In this document: piece after piece, positions 1 to 5,691 of the stretch
Layout of the letters: each line of letters begins with the position of its first letter
Position numbering within the stretch: position 1 is the first letter of the stretch
DNA from: Gammaproteobacteria bacterium
Lineage (GTDB): Bacteria > Pseudomonadota > Gammaproteobacteria > Berkiellales > Berkiellaceae
Length of the DNA stretch: 6,629 bases
Assembly (NCBI GenBank): GCA_016874315.1
Contig: VGTX01000062.1
Span: forward strand, 1-6,629
Direction: 5' to 3'
The notes under the pieces: model-generated
What the model saw: the letters and a program-made list of their open reading frames with translations, nothing else
Told to the model about the DNA's origin: nothing
Databases searched by the model: none
Position numbers and translations under genes: made by a program

Positions 1-2
1 TT

Positions 3-161
3 GTTGACCCTAGTATTATGACAATGTTGTCATTTATGCGTATGTTACCAAATACTTTTCAAAATATTCTTCGGAAATACCCCTTAGCTTGCTGGATTAT
101 TATGTTATTTTGCATGCATCTTTATCTCGAAGAAATGATGATCCAAAGATTAGCATGGTAA
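3..161 (+). CDS. C-terminal part of an unrecognised ORF (5' end outside window)
   Basis: One frame stays open from the window edge to a TAA at 159-161 and yields 52 residues ending in QRLAW. I do not recognise the family. The segment has a hydrophobic stretch, roughly residues 30-44 (LACWIIMLFCMHLYL), that could be a membrane helix near the C-terminus, and it is rich in methionine (8 of 52). The stop lies 7 bp before the hydrolase start, the spacing expected of co-transcribed genes, which is the main reason to take it as real. An in-frame ATG at 18 would give a free-standing 47-residue ORF, but no Shine-Dalgarno sequence precedes it, so a truncated larger gene is more likely. No function is proposed. 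Confidence 0.5.
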   Translation, partial: VDPSIMTMLSFMRMLPNTFQNILRKYPLACWIIMLFCMHLYLEEMMIQRLAW

Positions 162-168
162 GACTGCA

Positions 169-1038
169 ATGATTTATCTGAGGCATTTCAAAAATCCACC
201 AAGTCTCACAATTGCAGCGCAAGTTACTTCTGCCGCAGAACGTCCTGGAAGTATTCCAATTTGTGCCATTCATGGTTGGCTTGATAATTCAGGGTCATTT
301 CGGCCACTAATGGAAATGCACCCTAAATGGCCATGGGTCGCTTGTGACTTAATTGGACACGGTCAAAGTGCGTGGCGCACTCCAGATGCTTTTTATTACT
401 TCCATGACTATCTCTGCGATCTGGGACTTTGGCTTGAAAATACATACCCTAATGGTGTGCATCTCATGGGGCACTCATTAGGTGCAGCAATTACCAGCCT
501 TTTGGCTGGTCTTTTTCCGGATAAAGTGAAAAGTCTTATTTTGTTTGATGGTATCGGACCTTTAGTATCTACATGCGATGCTTTTCCAGAACAATTTCGC
601 TTGAGTTTAAAGCAATTCCAATCACCACGGCCTTTACGAGGCTATGAATCGCTTGAAGCAATGGCCTTGGCTCGTCAAAAACGCCATCTGATTGAACTGC
701 GCTCAACAGAAATTCTCGCTCAATATGGTCATAGAATTAATGAAAAAGGCCTTTATGAGTGGACGTTCGACCCAAAACTTTTTGGACTTTCACCCATACA
801 ACTCACTCAAGAACAAGTAATTGCAACACTAACACAAATACAATGCCCCGTCTTTTTCTTAAAAGCCAATCAAGGCTACCCTTATGAGCCCACCTTGTTA
901 GCAGAACGAATTGCAGCAATCCGCAATATCGAGACACTCCATATCGATGGAGGACATCATGTTCATATGGATTGCTATCGTAGTGTTTCCGAGTTAATCG
1001 ATTCTTTTTATGAAAGGCATAATATTAGATTTCAATGA
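169..1038 (+). CDS. alpha/beta-fold hydrolase (serine hydrolase-like)
   Basis: This 289-residue protein is a cytoplasmic alpha/beta hydrolase without a signal peptide. Visible landmarks are the oxyanion-hole loop HGWLDN (35-40), the strand and turn D-LIGHGQS (60-67), the nucleophile elbow GHSLGA with Ser103, and a C-terminal GGHHVHMD (261-268) supplying the catalytic His, probably His263. The usual Asp after strand 7 is not obvious: that region reads LKANQGYPY. Asp127 in LILFDGIGP is a candidate acid. The HGWLDN and GGHHxHM signatures resemble the serine-hydrolase-like (SERHL) group rather than BioH. The substrate cannot be read from the sequence. No strong ribosome site precedes ATG 169, but the start gives a full-length N-terminus. 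The stop overlaps the hemW start (ATGA), so the two are probably translationally coupled; this alone does not show a role in haem metabolism. Confidence 0.9.
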   Translation: MIYLRHFKNPPSLTIAAQVTSAAERPGSIPICAIHGWLDNSGSFRPLMEMHPKWPWVACDLIGHGQSAWRTPDAFYYFHDYLCDLGLWLENTYPNGVHLMGHSLGAAITSLLAGLFPDKVKSLILFDGIGPLVSTCDAFPEQFRLSLKQFQSPRPLRGYESLEAMALARQKRHLIELRSTEILAQYGHRINEKGLYEWTFDPKLFGLSPIQLTQEQVIATLTQIQCPVFFLKANQGYPYEPTLLAERIAAIRNIETLHIDGGHHVHMDCYRSVSELIDSFYERHNIRFQ

Positions 1039-2189
1039 ATACCAACCAAACTGCCGCAATTTACCTACATAGTCCATGGTGTGTGCAAAAATGCCCATAT
1101 TGTGATTTTAATGCTTATAGCCAGCCCAGCTCTTTTCAACTGATAGAGCAAGCCTATCTTCATGCACTCTTAAATGACATTCGCAGTACCAAACGATTTT
1201 TTCCACAATATTCGAAAATATCGAGCATCTATCTTGGAGGAGGCACTCCATCATTGATGTCCACACGCTACTGGGAAAAGGTGTTTGACTGCTTACGATC
1301 TGAATTTAACATCAATTTGCGCGAAATCGAAATTACAATGGAAGCAAGCCCAAATACACCATTAGAGTATTTTGAAAGTATCATGGACATTGGTGTTAAT
1401 CGATTCTCTCTTGGAGTGCAAAGCCTCAACCCTCGCACCTTATCACTTCTGGGGCGCGACCATAAGGCTGAAGATGGTTATCGCGCTATTGAATTTCTAC
1501 AACATCGTGCACGGGTGAATTGCGATCTGATCTATGGGCTCCGCGATCAAACTGTAGATGAAGCCATTTCTGATTTATCATTCATCACAAAGCATACAAC
1601 AATCTCTCATCTTTCCTGGTATGAACTCCAAATCGAGCCTAATACAAAGTTTTATCAAACTCCTGAAATAAAAGGGGCAGATGAACATTTAGAGAATATA
1701 GAATCCTCTGCTCAAGAGTTTTTATCCGAATGGGAGCATTATGAAATTTCTGCATTTGCAAAACAAAAAGAATATTCTCAACATAATTGCACATATTGGA
1801 CTTATGGCGATTACTTAGGATTTGGCGCAGGTGCGCATAGTAAGATTACTTCACTCCCAATGAATCGTAGTATGCGATTTTTTAAAACAAGATACCCAAA
1901 AGATTATATTAATAATCAAAAATGGATTTACGATCCTGGAGTTGATGAGGCCTTAGATTTTTTATTATTAAGACTTCGGTTATTTCAACCAATCATGCCG
2001 CATGAACTGAAAAAACTTTCGCCACAATCTCAACATCAAATTATCTCTTGGATTAAACACGATCGTCGATTAGCAGACTTTCTTTTAGAGGCTAAAGACA
2101 ACAGCATTTGCATTAATCCTGAAATCCACTCTCATTTATCAACAATATTATTATGGTTTGATGAATGGCGATCAAACACAAGATTCTAA
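1035..2189 (+). CDS. hemW: HemW, radical SAM haem chaperone (formerly HemN-like)
   Basis: The 384-residue product has the full HemW signature. Near the N-terminus is YLHSPWC with the cluster motif C16-x3-C20-x2-C23 followed by DFN, where the three Cys bind the 4Fe-4S cluster and SAM. Then come GGGTPSL (68-74), the ExSP segment (103-106), GVNRFSLGVQSL (120-131), LSWYELQIEPNT and HNCTYWTYGDYLGFGAGAHS. The extra upstream Cys of true coproporphyrinogen dehydrogenase HemN is absent and the length is that of HemW. HemW is known to bind haem and pass it to target proteins such as respiratory enzymes; HemN activity is not expected. The ATG overlaps the upstream hydrolase stop by 4 bp, so translation is likely coupled. 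The 3' end overlaps ruvX on the other strand by 18 bp. Confidence 0.96.
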   Translation: MNTNQTAAIYLHSPWCVQKCPYCDFNAYSQPSSFQLIEQAYLHALLNDIRSTKRFFPQYSKISSIYLGGGTPSLMSTRYWEKVFDCLRSEFNINLREIEITMEASPNTPLEYFESIMDIGVNRFSLGVQSLNPRTLSLLGRDHKAEDGYRAIEFLQHRARVNCDLIYGLRDQTVDEAISDLSFITKHTTISHLSWYELQIEPNTKFYQTPEIKGADEHLENIESSAQEFLSEWEHYEISAFAKQKEYSQHNCTYWTYGDYLGFGAGAHSKITSLPMNRSMRFFKTRYPKDYINNQKWIYDPGVDEALDFLLLRLRLFQPIMPHELKKLSPQSQHQIISWIKHDRRLADFLLEAKDNSICINPEIHSHLSTILLWFDEWRSNTRF

Positions 2190-2570
2190 GTAACTTTGCA
2201 ACATCAACATCGCAGCGATTGCATCAGTTGCATATTGTTTTTGTAAACGCGGAAAGTCCCGCATCATACTCCGTGCTTCTTGGGAGGTCCACTGTTCAGA
2301 CCAATCAACAATCTGGCATGATGGTAGTAAATTATGAAGCTTTTTTTTGACACAAACGATATGGTTTAACAATGCTTTGTTTTCTGGTCGATCGCCTGGG
2401 TCGCCAAAAACGATCAATTCGATTTGCCATTTTTGAACGAAAGGTAGTAATAACTCAACTTGATTGACTTGCATTGCTATGCAATCTAATGGCCGCGCTG
2501 TCCTCGTAATTGTAGAACCTAAAGCAATCCCTGTTTTTTTAACACCACAATCTAAACCAAGACAATTCAT
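2172..2570 (-). CDS. ruvX: RuvX/YqgF family nuclease (pre-16S rRNA processing, putative Holliday junction resolvase)
   Basis: At 132 residues this has the normal length of the RNase H-fold YqgF family. It begins with GLDCGVKKTGIALG, which carries the first catalytic acid, Asp7, followed by the family's TARPL (24-28). The second acid is probably Glu92 in SEQWTSQEA, and the third Asp116 in ATDAIAAMLMLQSYLE. Two usually strong motifs are altered: VGLP reads FGDP (55-58), and the DER of DERLT reads SEQ (91-93), so the conserved Arg is missing while all three acids remain. It follows yqgE by 9 bp, the same order as in E. coli, and its stop lies 18 bp inside the hemW 3' end. A run of eight A's at codons Lys75-Lys77 is a possible slippage site. 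Confidence 0.93.
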   Translation of the reverse strand: MNCLGLDCGVKKTGIALGSTITRTARPLDCIAMQVNQVELLLPFVQKWQIELIVFGDPGDRPENKALLNHIVCVKKKLHNLLPSCQIVDWSEQWTSQEARSMMRDFPRLQKQYATDAIAAMLMLQSYLESCV

Positions 2571-2579
2571 AATATTTAC

Positions 2580-3131
2580 TCAATGCACAAAACTTGCGCC
2601 TGGATCGACGCACCCAATCTGATCTGGTAAAAAGCCAAGAGAATGATAACATTCAATCCACATTAGCTCAGCCTGTGTGTCAAAAAGAGTTTTTTGACTG
2701 TATGGTAAAAAAAGCCAAATATTTTGAGAAAATTCATATTCAAGCTGCCCAGGCAACCAATTTAAATACCCAATACAAATTCTATACAAATCAGAAGGAT
2801 AATGCCCTAACTCTAGGAGAATATCTTGTGTTGTGGTCAAATACAGATCTTGATCGAGCTGCGTTGTTCCTGACCAAAATTTACCTAGGTTTCTATGCAT
2901 CACAAATCCACGATCGTGAGATTGTAATGGACCACCTAAATATACAGATTGTTGATGATAAAATATATTTTGATTTTTTGTTAACTCACTTAACGGTATT
3001 TTAAACGGTTTATTGATAATAAAACCTAAAGCACCCTGCTGAGAATGTTCACAAACATAAACCACACTGTGGACAAAAGGCTCTTCGTGATGCAGTGGAG
3101 TAGCAATCAGAAACCCATGACGATATGACAT
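2580..3131 (-). CDS. yqgE: YqgE/AlgH family protein (UPF0301)
   Basis: The 183-residue protein matches the YqgE/AlgH family along its length: HGFLIATP near the start, SVVYVCEHSQQGALGFIINKP (22-42), the YLGGPL turn with RGFVMH (64-79), and GYLNWLPGQLEYE (121-133) in place of the usual GYAGWGPGQLE. The molecular function of the family is unsettled; AlgH was named for alginate regulation in Pseudomonas, but most members lie in housekeeping settings beside ruvX, as here. The ATG fits the family's usual N-terminus. The best Shine-Dalgarno, AAAGGA, sits about 14 nt upstream, longer than ideal. A promoter at 3208-3236 implies a leader of about 70 nt that can form a CUGCU/AGCAG stem just before that ribosome site. 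Confidence 0.95.
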   Translation of the reverse strand: MSYRHGFLIATPLHHEEPFVHSVVYVCEHSQQGALGFIINKPFKIPLSELTKNQNIFYHQQSVYLGGPLQSHDRGFVMHRNLGKFWSGTTQLDQDLYLTTTQDILLELGHYPSDLYRICIGYLNWLPGQLEYEFSQNIWLFLPYSQKTLFDTQAELMWIECYHSLGFLPDQIGCVDPGASFVH

Positions 3132-3151
3132 AACTCGAGTATTTATCCTTT

Positions 3152-3176
3152 CTGCTAAATGCGGTGCTACAAGCAG
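3152..3176 (-). promoter_or_regulatory. possible leader hairpin before the yqgE ribosome site
   Basis: In the predicted yqgE leader the arms CTGCT and AGCAG form a 5-bp stem around a 15-nt loop, ending immediately before the AAAGGA ribosome site. It might affect access to the ribosome site. The stem is short and could be chance. Confidence 0.25.
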
Positions 3177-3207
3177 TTTGATTGAATTCTTTTACTTATA
3201 ATGGATT

Positions 3208-3236
3208 AGAATAACGAATTATAAAAATTTTCTCAA
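3208..3236 (-). promoter_or_regulatory. predicted sigma70-type promoter of yqgE-ruvX
   Basis: On the minus strand TTGAGA (3231-3236) and TATTCT (3208-3213) are separated by exactly 17 bp of AT-rich spacer. Transcription would begin near 3200, about 70 nt before the yqgE ATG. A nested dyad (TCAAG...CTTGA with inner CAAGC/GCTTG, 3233-3254) overlaps the -35 side and could be an operator, though it is short. Confidence 0.55.
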
Positions 3237-3529
3237 GACAAGCTCATCGCTTGAAATATATATAATCTTATCTTTATCATGCAGTTATATTTAAAAATTA
3301 TATTAAATATAGGTCTATGCTAAAACTTGCAGCTAAGATTAATTAAGAAACTAAGGCGTTCAGTTGTATATATCTGCGCACTATAACTTAATACATATCT
3401 TACTTACGAAAATGATATGTTACTTTTGATCAAGATAGATTAAAGCATCAGAGCGCATAATGCGAATACTATTATTATTCAGTATGTTATCGCGGACTTG
3501 TGACATTTAACCCCCAATTTTAAAATAAT

Positions 3530-3562
3530 TTTTTGATAAAATATAAAATTTTTGATAAAATA
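3530..3562 (+). repeat. 14-bp direct repeat, period 19 bp, in the rplS promoter
   Basis: TTTTTGATAAAATA occurs perfectly at 3530-3543 and again at 3549-3562. The first copy supplies the -35 box and the second the -10 box of the best predicted rplS promoter. The sequence is AT-rich, but two exact 14-mers 19 bp apart suggest a local duplication or a paired binding site. Confidence 0.8.
3533..3561 (+). promoter_or_regulatory. predicted sigma70-type promoter of rplS
   Basis: TTGATA (3533-3538) and TAAAAT (3556-3561) lie 17 bp apart and each match the sigma70 consensus at five of six positions. Transcription would start near 3568, giving a short leader of about 24 nt that contains the AAAGG ribosome site 9 nt before the rplS ATG. 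This supports independent transcription of rplS. Confidence 0.6.
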
Positions 3563-3591
3563 AGCCGTATTTTAAAAAAAGGTCTAACATA

Positions 3592-3933
3592 ATGAATCTC
3601 ATACAAGAAATCGAACAACGAGCTCTTCGCACAGACCATCCGCACTTCAAAGTTGGAGACGAACTTGATGTCTCTATGAAGTTGGATGAAGGTCGTGCTC
3701 TATCCTTCAAGGGTGTTTTAATTGCGCGTAAAAACCGCGGTATTCGCTCCAGCATCACTTTACGTAAAACCACCCAAGGTGTTGCTGTTGAAAAGGTTTT
3801 CCCATTACATCACCCTCTTTTAACGATTACTCGCTTGAAGAAAGGAAGAGTACGTAGAGCGAAACTTTATTATCTACGTAATCTTGCTGGACGTGCTGCA
3901 CGTATCCGTGAAGATGTTCGTAAAGATAAATAA
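3592..3933 (+). CDS. rplS: 50S ribosomal protein L19
   Basis: The 113-residue basic protein is L19, part of the large subunit at the interface with 16S rRNA. The family signature is clear near the C-terminus: KKGRVRRAKLYYLRNLAGRAARI. Upstream, FKGVLIARKNRGIRSSITLRK corresponds to the usual F-GVVIA-RNRG...F-VRK segment. Some positions are unusual: the common GEGVER reads GVAVEK (residues 63-68), and the N-terminal PDF-PGD reads PHFKVGD. Length is close to the family norm. The ATG follows a good AAAGG ribosome site. L19 is normally the last gene of rpsP-rimM-trmD-rplS; here none of those partners adjoins it, and a dedicated promoter precedes it. Confidence 0.97.
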   Translation: MNLIQEIEQRALRTDHPHFKVGDELDVSMKLDEGRALSFKGVLIARKNRGIRSSITLRKTTQGVAVEKVFPLHHPLLTITRLKKGRVRRAKLYYLRNLAGRAARIREDVRKDK

Positions 3934-3962
3934 ACATTCAGCTATCAGCAGAATGCATGGCT

Positions 3963-3991
3963 CTGAGAGTTAGAGCTCCTCTAGCTCTCGG
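3963..3991. terminator. hairpin after rplS, likely terminator between convergent units
   Basis: A 13-bp stem with two T-G wobbles is formed by CTGAGAGTTAGAG and CTCTAGCTCTCGG around a 3-base CTC loop. It lies 29 bp past the rplS stop and 23 bp past the surf1 stop on the other strand, so it is placed to end both units. The plus-strand downstream sequence (GCTTTCAAAGATTTTC) is only moderately T-rich and the minus side has no T-tract, so termination may be imperfect or factor-assisted. Confidence 0.65.
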
Positions 3992-4014
3992 CTTTCAAAG
4001 ATTTTCTCACTAAA

Positions 4015-4602
4015 TTACTTTTGCTCCGTTTTCATAAAAAAATATCCGCTGATCATTGCAAATATTACCCACTGCACCGCATATCCATAGTGACGATATC
4101 TCTTATCGGAACGCCAGTTACTGTTTATTGATTGTTTTAATAGTCCAATATCCTCAACGCCCATCACAGTGCACTGCATTTTTGCAAGCTCATATAAAGA
4201 GCTAGATTGATAGCCATCCTCATTCGTCAGTGAAAATGGCGGCACAATCCAATCAATCACACTATATACAATAGGGGCTTTATCAAAAAGCACTATCTCA
4301 TTTTGGTCATAATCATCGAGTGCACAAAAATAGTACTGCCGGTCGTCGCGATTTTGTAGAAGAATAAACTCTTTTTTACTTGAGGATGGCGAAATTTGAA
4401 AAATTCTCGTCTCAAGAGGGGTAGGCACCAAACTATCACGCTGAAGATGTTCTACGGTTGAATTGAGTGCATTTGCGCGATTTAATTGCCACTTTGCAAG
4501 GGATAGACAAATTAAACTTATAATGCAAAAAAATATACGCTCTGCTATTCTGACCCTATAACTTGGCGATGGAAAGGGTAAGATGGATGCACTAATTTTC
4601 AT
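4015..4602 (-). CDS. surf1: SURF1-like cytochrome c oxidase assembly protein (divergent)
   Basis: This protein of about 195 residues has the SURF1 plan: an N-terminal membrane helix (about 22-38) running into KWQLNRA (37-43), a periplasmic middle, and a C-terminal HYGYAVQW (171-178) leading into a second helix and a short charged tail. SURF1 acts in the membrane during assembly of the haem a/a3-containing CoxA. The middle is degenerate: NR at the usual place is followed by DDRQYYFCALDDYDQNEIVLFDKA, where families usually show G-PGY...VLVNRGW. The protein is also shorter than typical. I chose ATG 4602, preceded by AGAAG at 8 nt; an in-frame TTG at 4677 would add 25 residues that run antisense through the DUF2909 gene and look like shadow sequence. 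It is the last cox gene on this strand. Confidence 0.85.
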   Translation of the reverse strand: MKISASILPFPSPSYRVRIAERIFFCIISLICLSLAKWQLNRANALNSTVEHLQRDSLVPTPLETRIFQISPSSSKKEFILLQNRDDRQYYFCALDDYDQNEIVLFDKAPIVYSVIDWIVPPFSLTNEDGYQSSSLYELAKMQCTVMGVEDIGLLKQSINSNWRSDKRYRHYGYAVQWVIFAMISGYFFMKTEQK

Positions 4603-4771
4603 AAAAATCGCTTCTTTTATTAGTATTACAATTGCTGGGTTTAGCCTTTTGGGCTTGGGTCTTTCACACTTAATCAATCAACGCTCTGCGAGTTTGCAGA
4701 TTGCGCTACAATATCGTGTAATTATCATGATCTGTGGCTTATTCACGGTAAGTCTAATGAGCCTCTTTTAG
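4583..4771 (+). CDS. DUF2909-like twin-transmembrane protein, antisense within the cox cluster
   Basis: This 62-residue protein consists of two hydrophobic helices (about 5-28 and 42-61) joined by a short polar loop containing HLINQRSAS. Its size, topology and position between coxC and surf1, on the opposite strand, match the DUF2909 twin-TM proteins common in gammaproteobacterial aa3 oxidase clusters. Their role is unknown; a link to oxidase assembly is inferred from location only. The start ATG has an AAAGGG ribosome site (4573-4578) 4 nt upstream. The gene overlaps both neighbours: 20 bp head to head with the surf1 start and 4 bp tail to tail with the coxC stop. A weak promoter guess inside surf1 is TTGCAA (4494-4499), 19 bp, TATAAT (4519-4524). 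Confidence 0.8.
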   Translation: MDALIFIKIASFISITIAGFSLLGLGLSHLINQRSASLQIALQYRVIIMICGLFTVSLMSLF

Positions 4772-4775
4772 AGGC
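4761..4775. terminator. small hairpin spanning the coxC and DUF2909 stop codons
   Basis: GCCTCT and AGAGGC form a perfect 6-bp stem around a TTT loop, containing both convergent stop codons. No T-tract follows on either strand, so it is not a classical terminator. It could protect 3' ends or weakly attenuate the two converging transcripts. Confidence 0.35.
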
Positions 4776-5670
4776 AATAAATCATGACAAATACGCACCA
4801 CCATACCATATCTACAAAATGCCAGTACCAAGCAGCTGCCTCAAATGCAAAATGTGACTCAGTTGTAAAATGATTTTTTAACAGCCTGATTCCAATAATA
4901 AATAGAAAAATCGTCCCTATCAGAACATGTAACCCATGAAATCCAGTTATAAAATAAAAAATACTAGCATAGACCCCACTACCTAGTGTGAGTTTCAAGG
5001 CCTCATATGCGTGAAGATACTCAATAGCTTGACCGACTAAGAAAATACTTCCTAATAAACTTGTTAGAAATATGAAAAATGCTGTGATTTTGTTTTTTCC
5101 CTTCAGTAAAAAATGATGTGCGAATGTGAGCGTTAACGCACTGATTAGTAAAATTGCTGTATTTATCAATGGCCAACCCCAAGGCCCCACTCCTGCGATT
5201 GGAGGATGAAATGATGTATTGACTGGATTATCAAGTAATGGCCATTGTGCTTGAAACTCTGGATATAAAAACTCCCTAGTACTGATATGATATCCTTCAG
5301 CCCCACCAAGCATTGGGACACTAACAAGTCGAATATAGATCAATGCAGCCAATAATCCTGCAAAAAAACAGCACTCGGAGAAAATAAACCAAATCATCCC
5401 CATCCGAAAAGTTTGATACATTTTTTGATTATAAAGTTTTGCTAATGACTCAGTAACAACATCTTTAAACCATCGCCCGATAACGTATACACCTATAAAA
5501 AAACTAGATGCACTCAGTAAGGCCCCAAACCACATATGCCCATGCAACATTTCTGCAAAACCTGCCATGGTCAGCCCTAATATTATGCTAGTTGCAAATG
5601 GCCACCAACTTGAATGCGGTACGTAATATCCAGATGATTCTTGTATTTTATTAGTCATATTGTCATCCAT
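4768..5670 (-). CDS. coxC: cytochrome c oxidase subunit III
   Basis: This 300-residue, seven-helix membrane protein is subunit III of an aa3-type haem-copper oxidase. It stabilises CoxA and helps proton uptake and enzyme lifetime. Family marks in order are the N-terminal YYVPHSSWWPF, WFKDVVTES (67-75), FRMGMIWFIFSECCFF (88-103) with the conserved Glu99, HHFLLKG (185-191), GQAIEY (213-218), GFHGLHVLIGT (243-253) and AAWYWHFVD (279-287). The NQKMYQTFRMGMIWFIFSE form is that of proteobacterial oxidases with a long loop between helices 3 and 4. ATG 5670 has no clear ribosome site; the in-frame ATG at 5658 (Met5) has GGA 7 nt upstream and may be the true start. It follows ctaG by 21 bp and its stop overlaps the DUF2909 stop by 4 bp. 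Confidence 0.97.
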   Translation of the reverse strand: MDDNMTNKIQESSGYYVPHSSWWPFATSIILGLTMAGFAEMLHGHMWFGALLSASSFFIGVYVIGRWFKDVVTESLAKLYNQKMYQTFRMGMIWFIFSECCFFAGLLAALIYIRLVSVPMLGGAEGYHISTREFLYPEFQAQWPLLDNPVNTSFHPPIAGVGPWGWPLINTAILLISALTLTFAHHFLLKGKNKITAFFIFLTSLLGSIFLVGQAIEYLHAYEALKLTLGSGVYASIFYFITGFHGLHVLIGTIFLFIIGIRLLKNHFTTESHFAFEAAAWYWHFVDMVWWCVFVMIYCL

Positions 5671-5691
5671 GCTATATTTGTAAATTTTAAA

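Larger units (their letters stand above)
3132..3591. other. 460-bp AT-rich intergenic region between divergent yqgE and rplS
   Basis: No ORF with plausible coding features or a ribosome site is present; the longest starts give only about 10-15 codons. No tRNA-like cloverleaf was found. The region holds the promoters of yqgE and rplS at its two ends. Its middle contains small dyads: ACATATC/GATATGT (3393-3420), CGCAT-A-ATGCG (3454-3464), and ATACT/AGTAT flanked by GCGA/TCGC (3462-3493). A possible extra plus-strand promoter reads TTGAAA (3251-3256), 18 bp, TATCAT (3275-3280). Such boxes arise often by chance in DNA this AT-rich, so no RNA gene is called. Confidence 0.7.

Noticed and set aside
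2165..2350. 61-codon plus-strand frame at the end of hemW
   Set aside because: It overlaps the hemW 3' end and ruvX antisense with no domain or ribosome site; a shadow of ruvX.
2594..3004. 136-codon open frame on the plus strand
   Set aside because: It lies wholly antisense to yqgE, which has clear family motifs; the translation shows no recognisable domain and the start lacks a ribosome site.
3454..3464. CGCATAATGCG palindrome as an operator
   Set aside because: It lies about 80 bp upstream of the predicted rplS -35 box, is only 5 bp per arm, and has no second copy; too little to call a site.
3132..3591. Search for a tRNA or toxin-antitoxin gene in the intergenic region
   Set aside because: No cloverleaf, no CCA-type acceptor stem and no ORF longer than about 15 codons with a ribosome site was found.
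3507..3773. 88-codon minus-strand frame over the rplS start
   Set aside because: It runs antisense through rplS and its promoter; the composition is that of a shadow frame.
4603..4677. 25-residue N-terminal extension of surf1 from a TTG
   Set aside because: It would start at a rare codon without a ribosome site and run antisense through most of the DUF2909 gene; ATG 4602 fits the usual SURF1 N-terminus.
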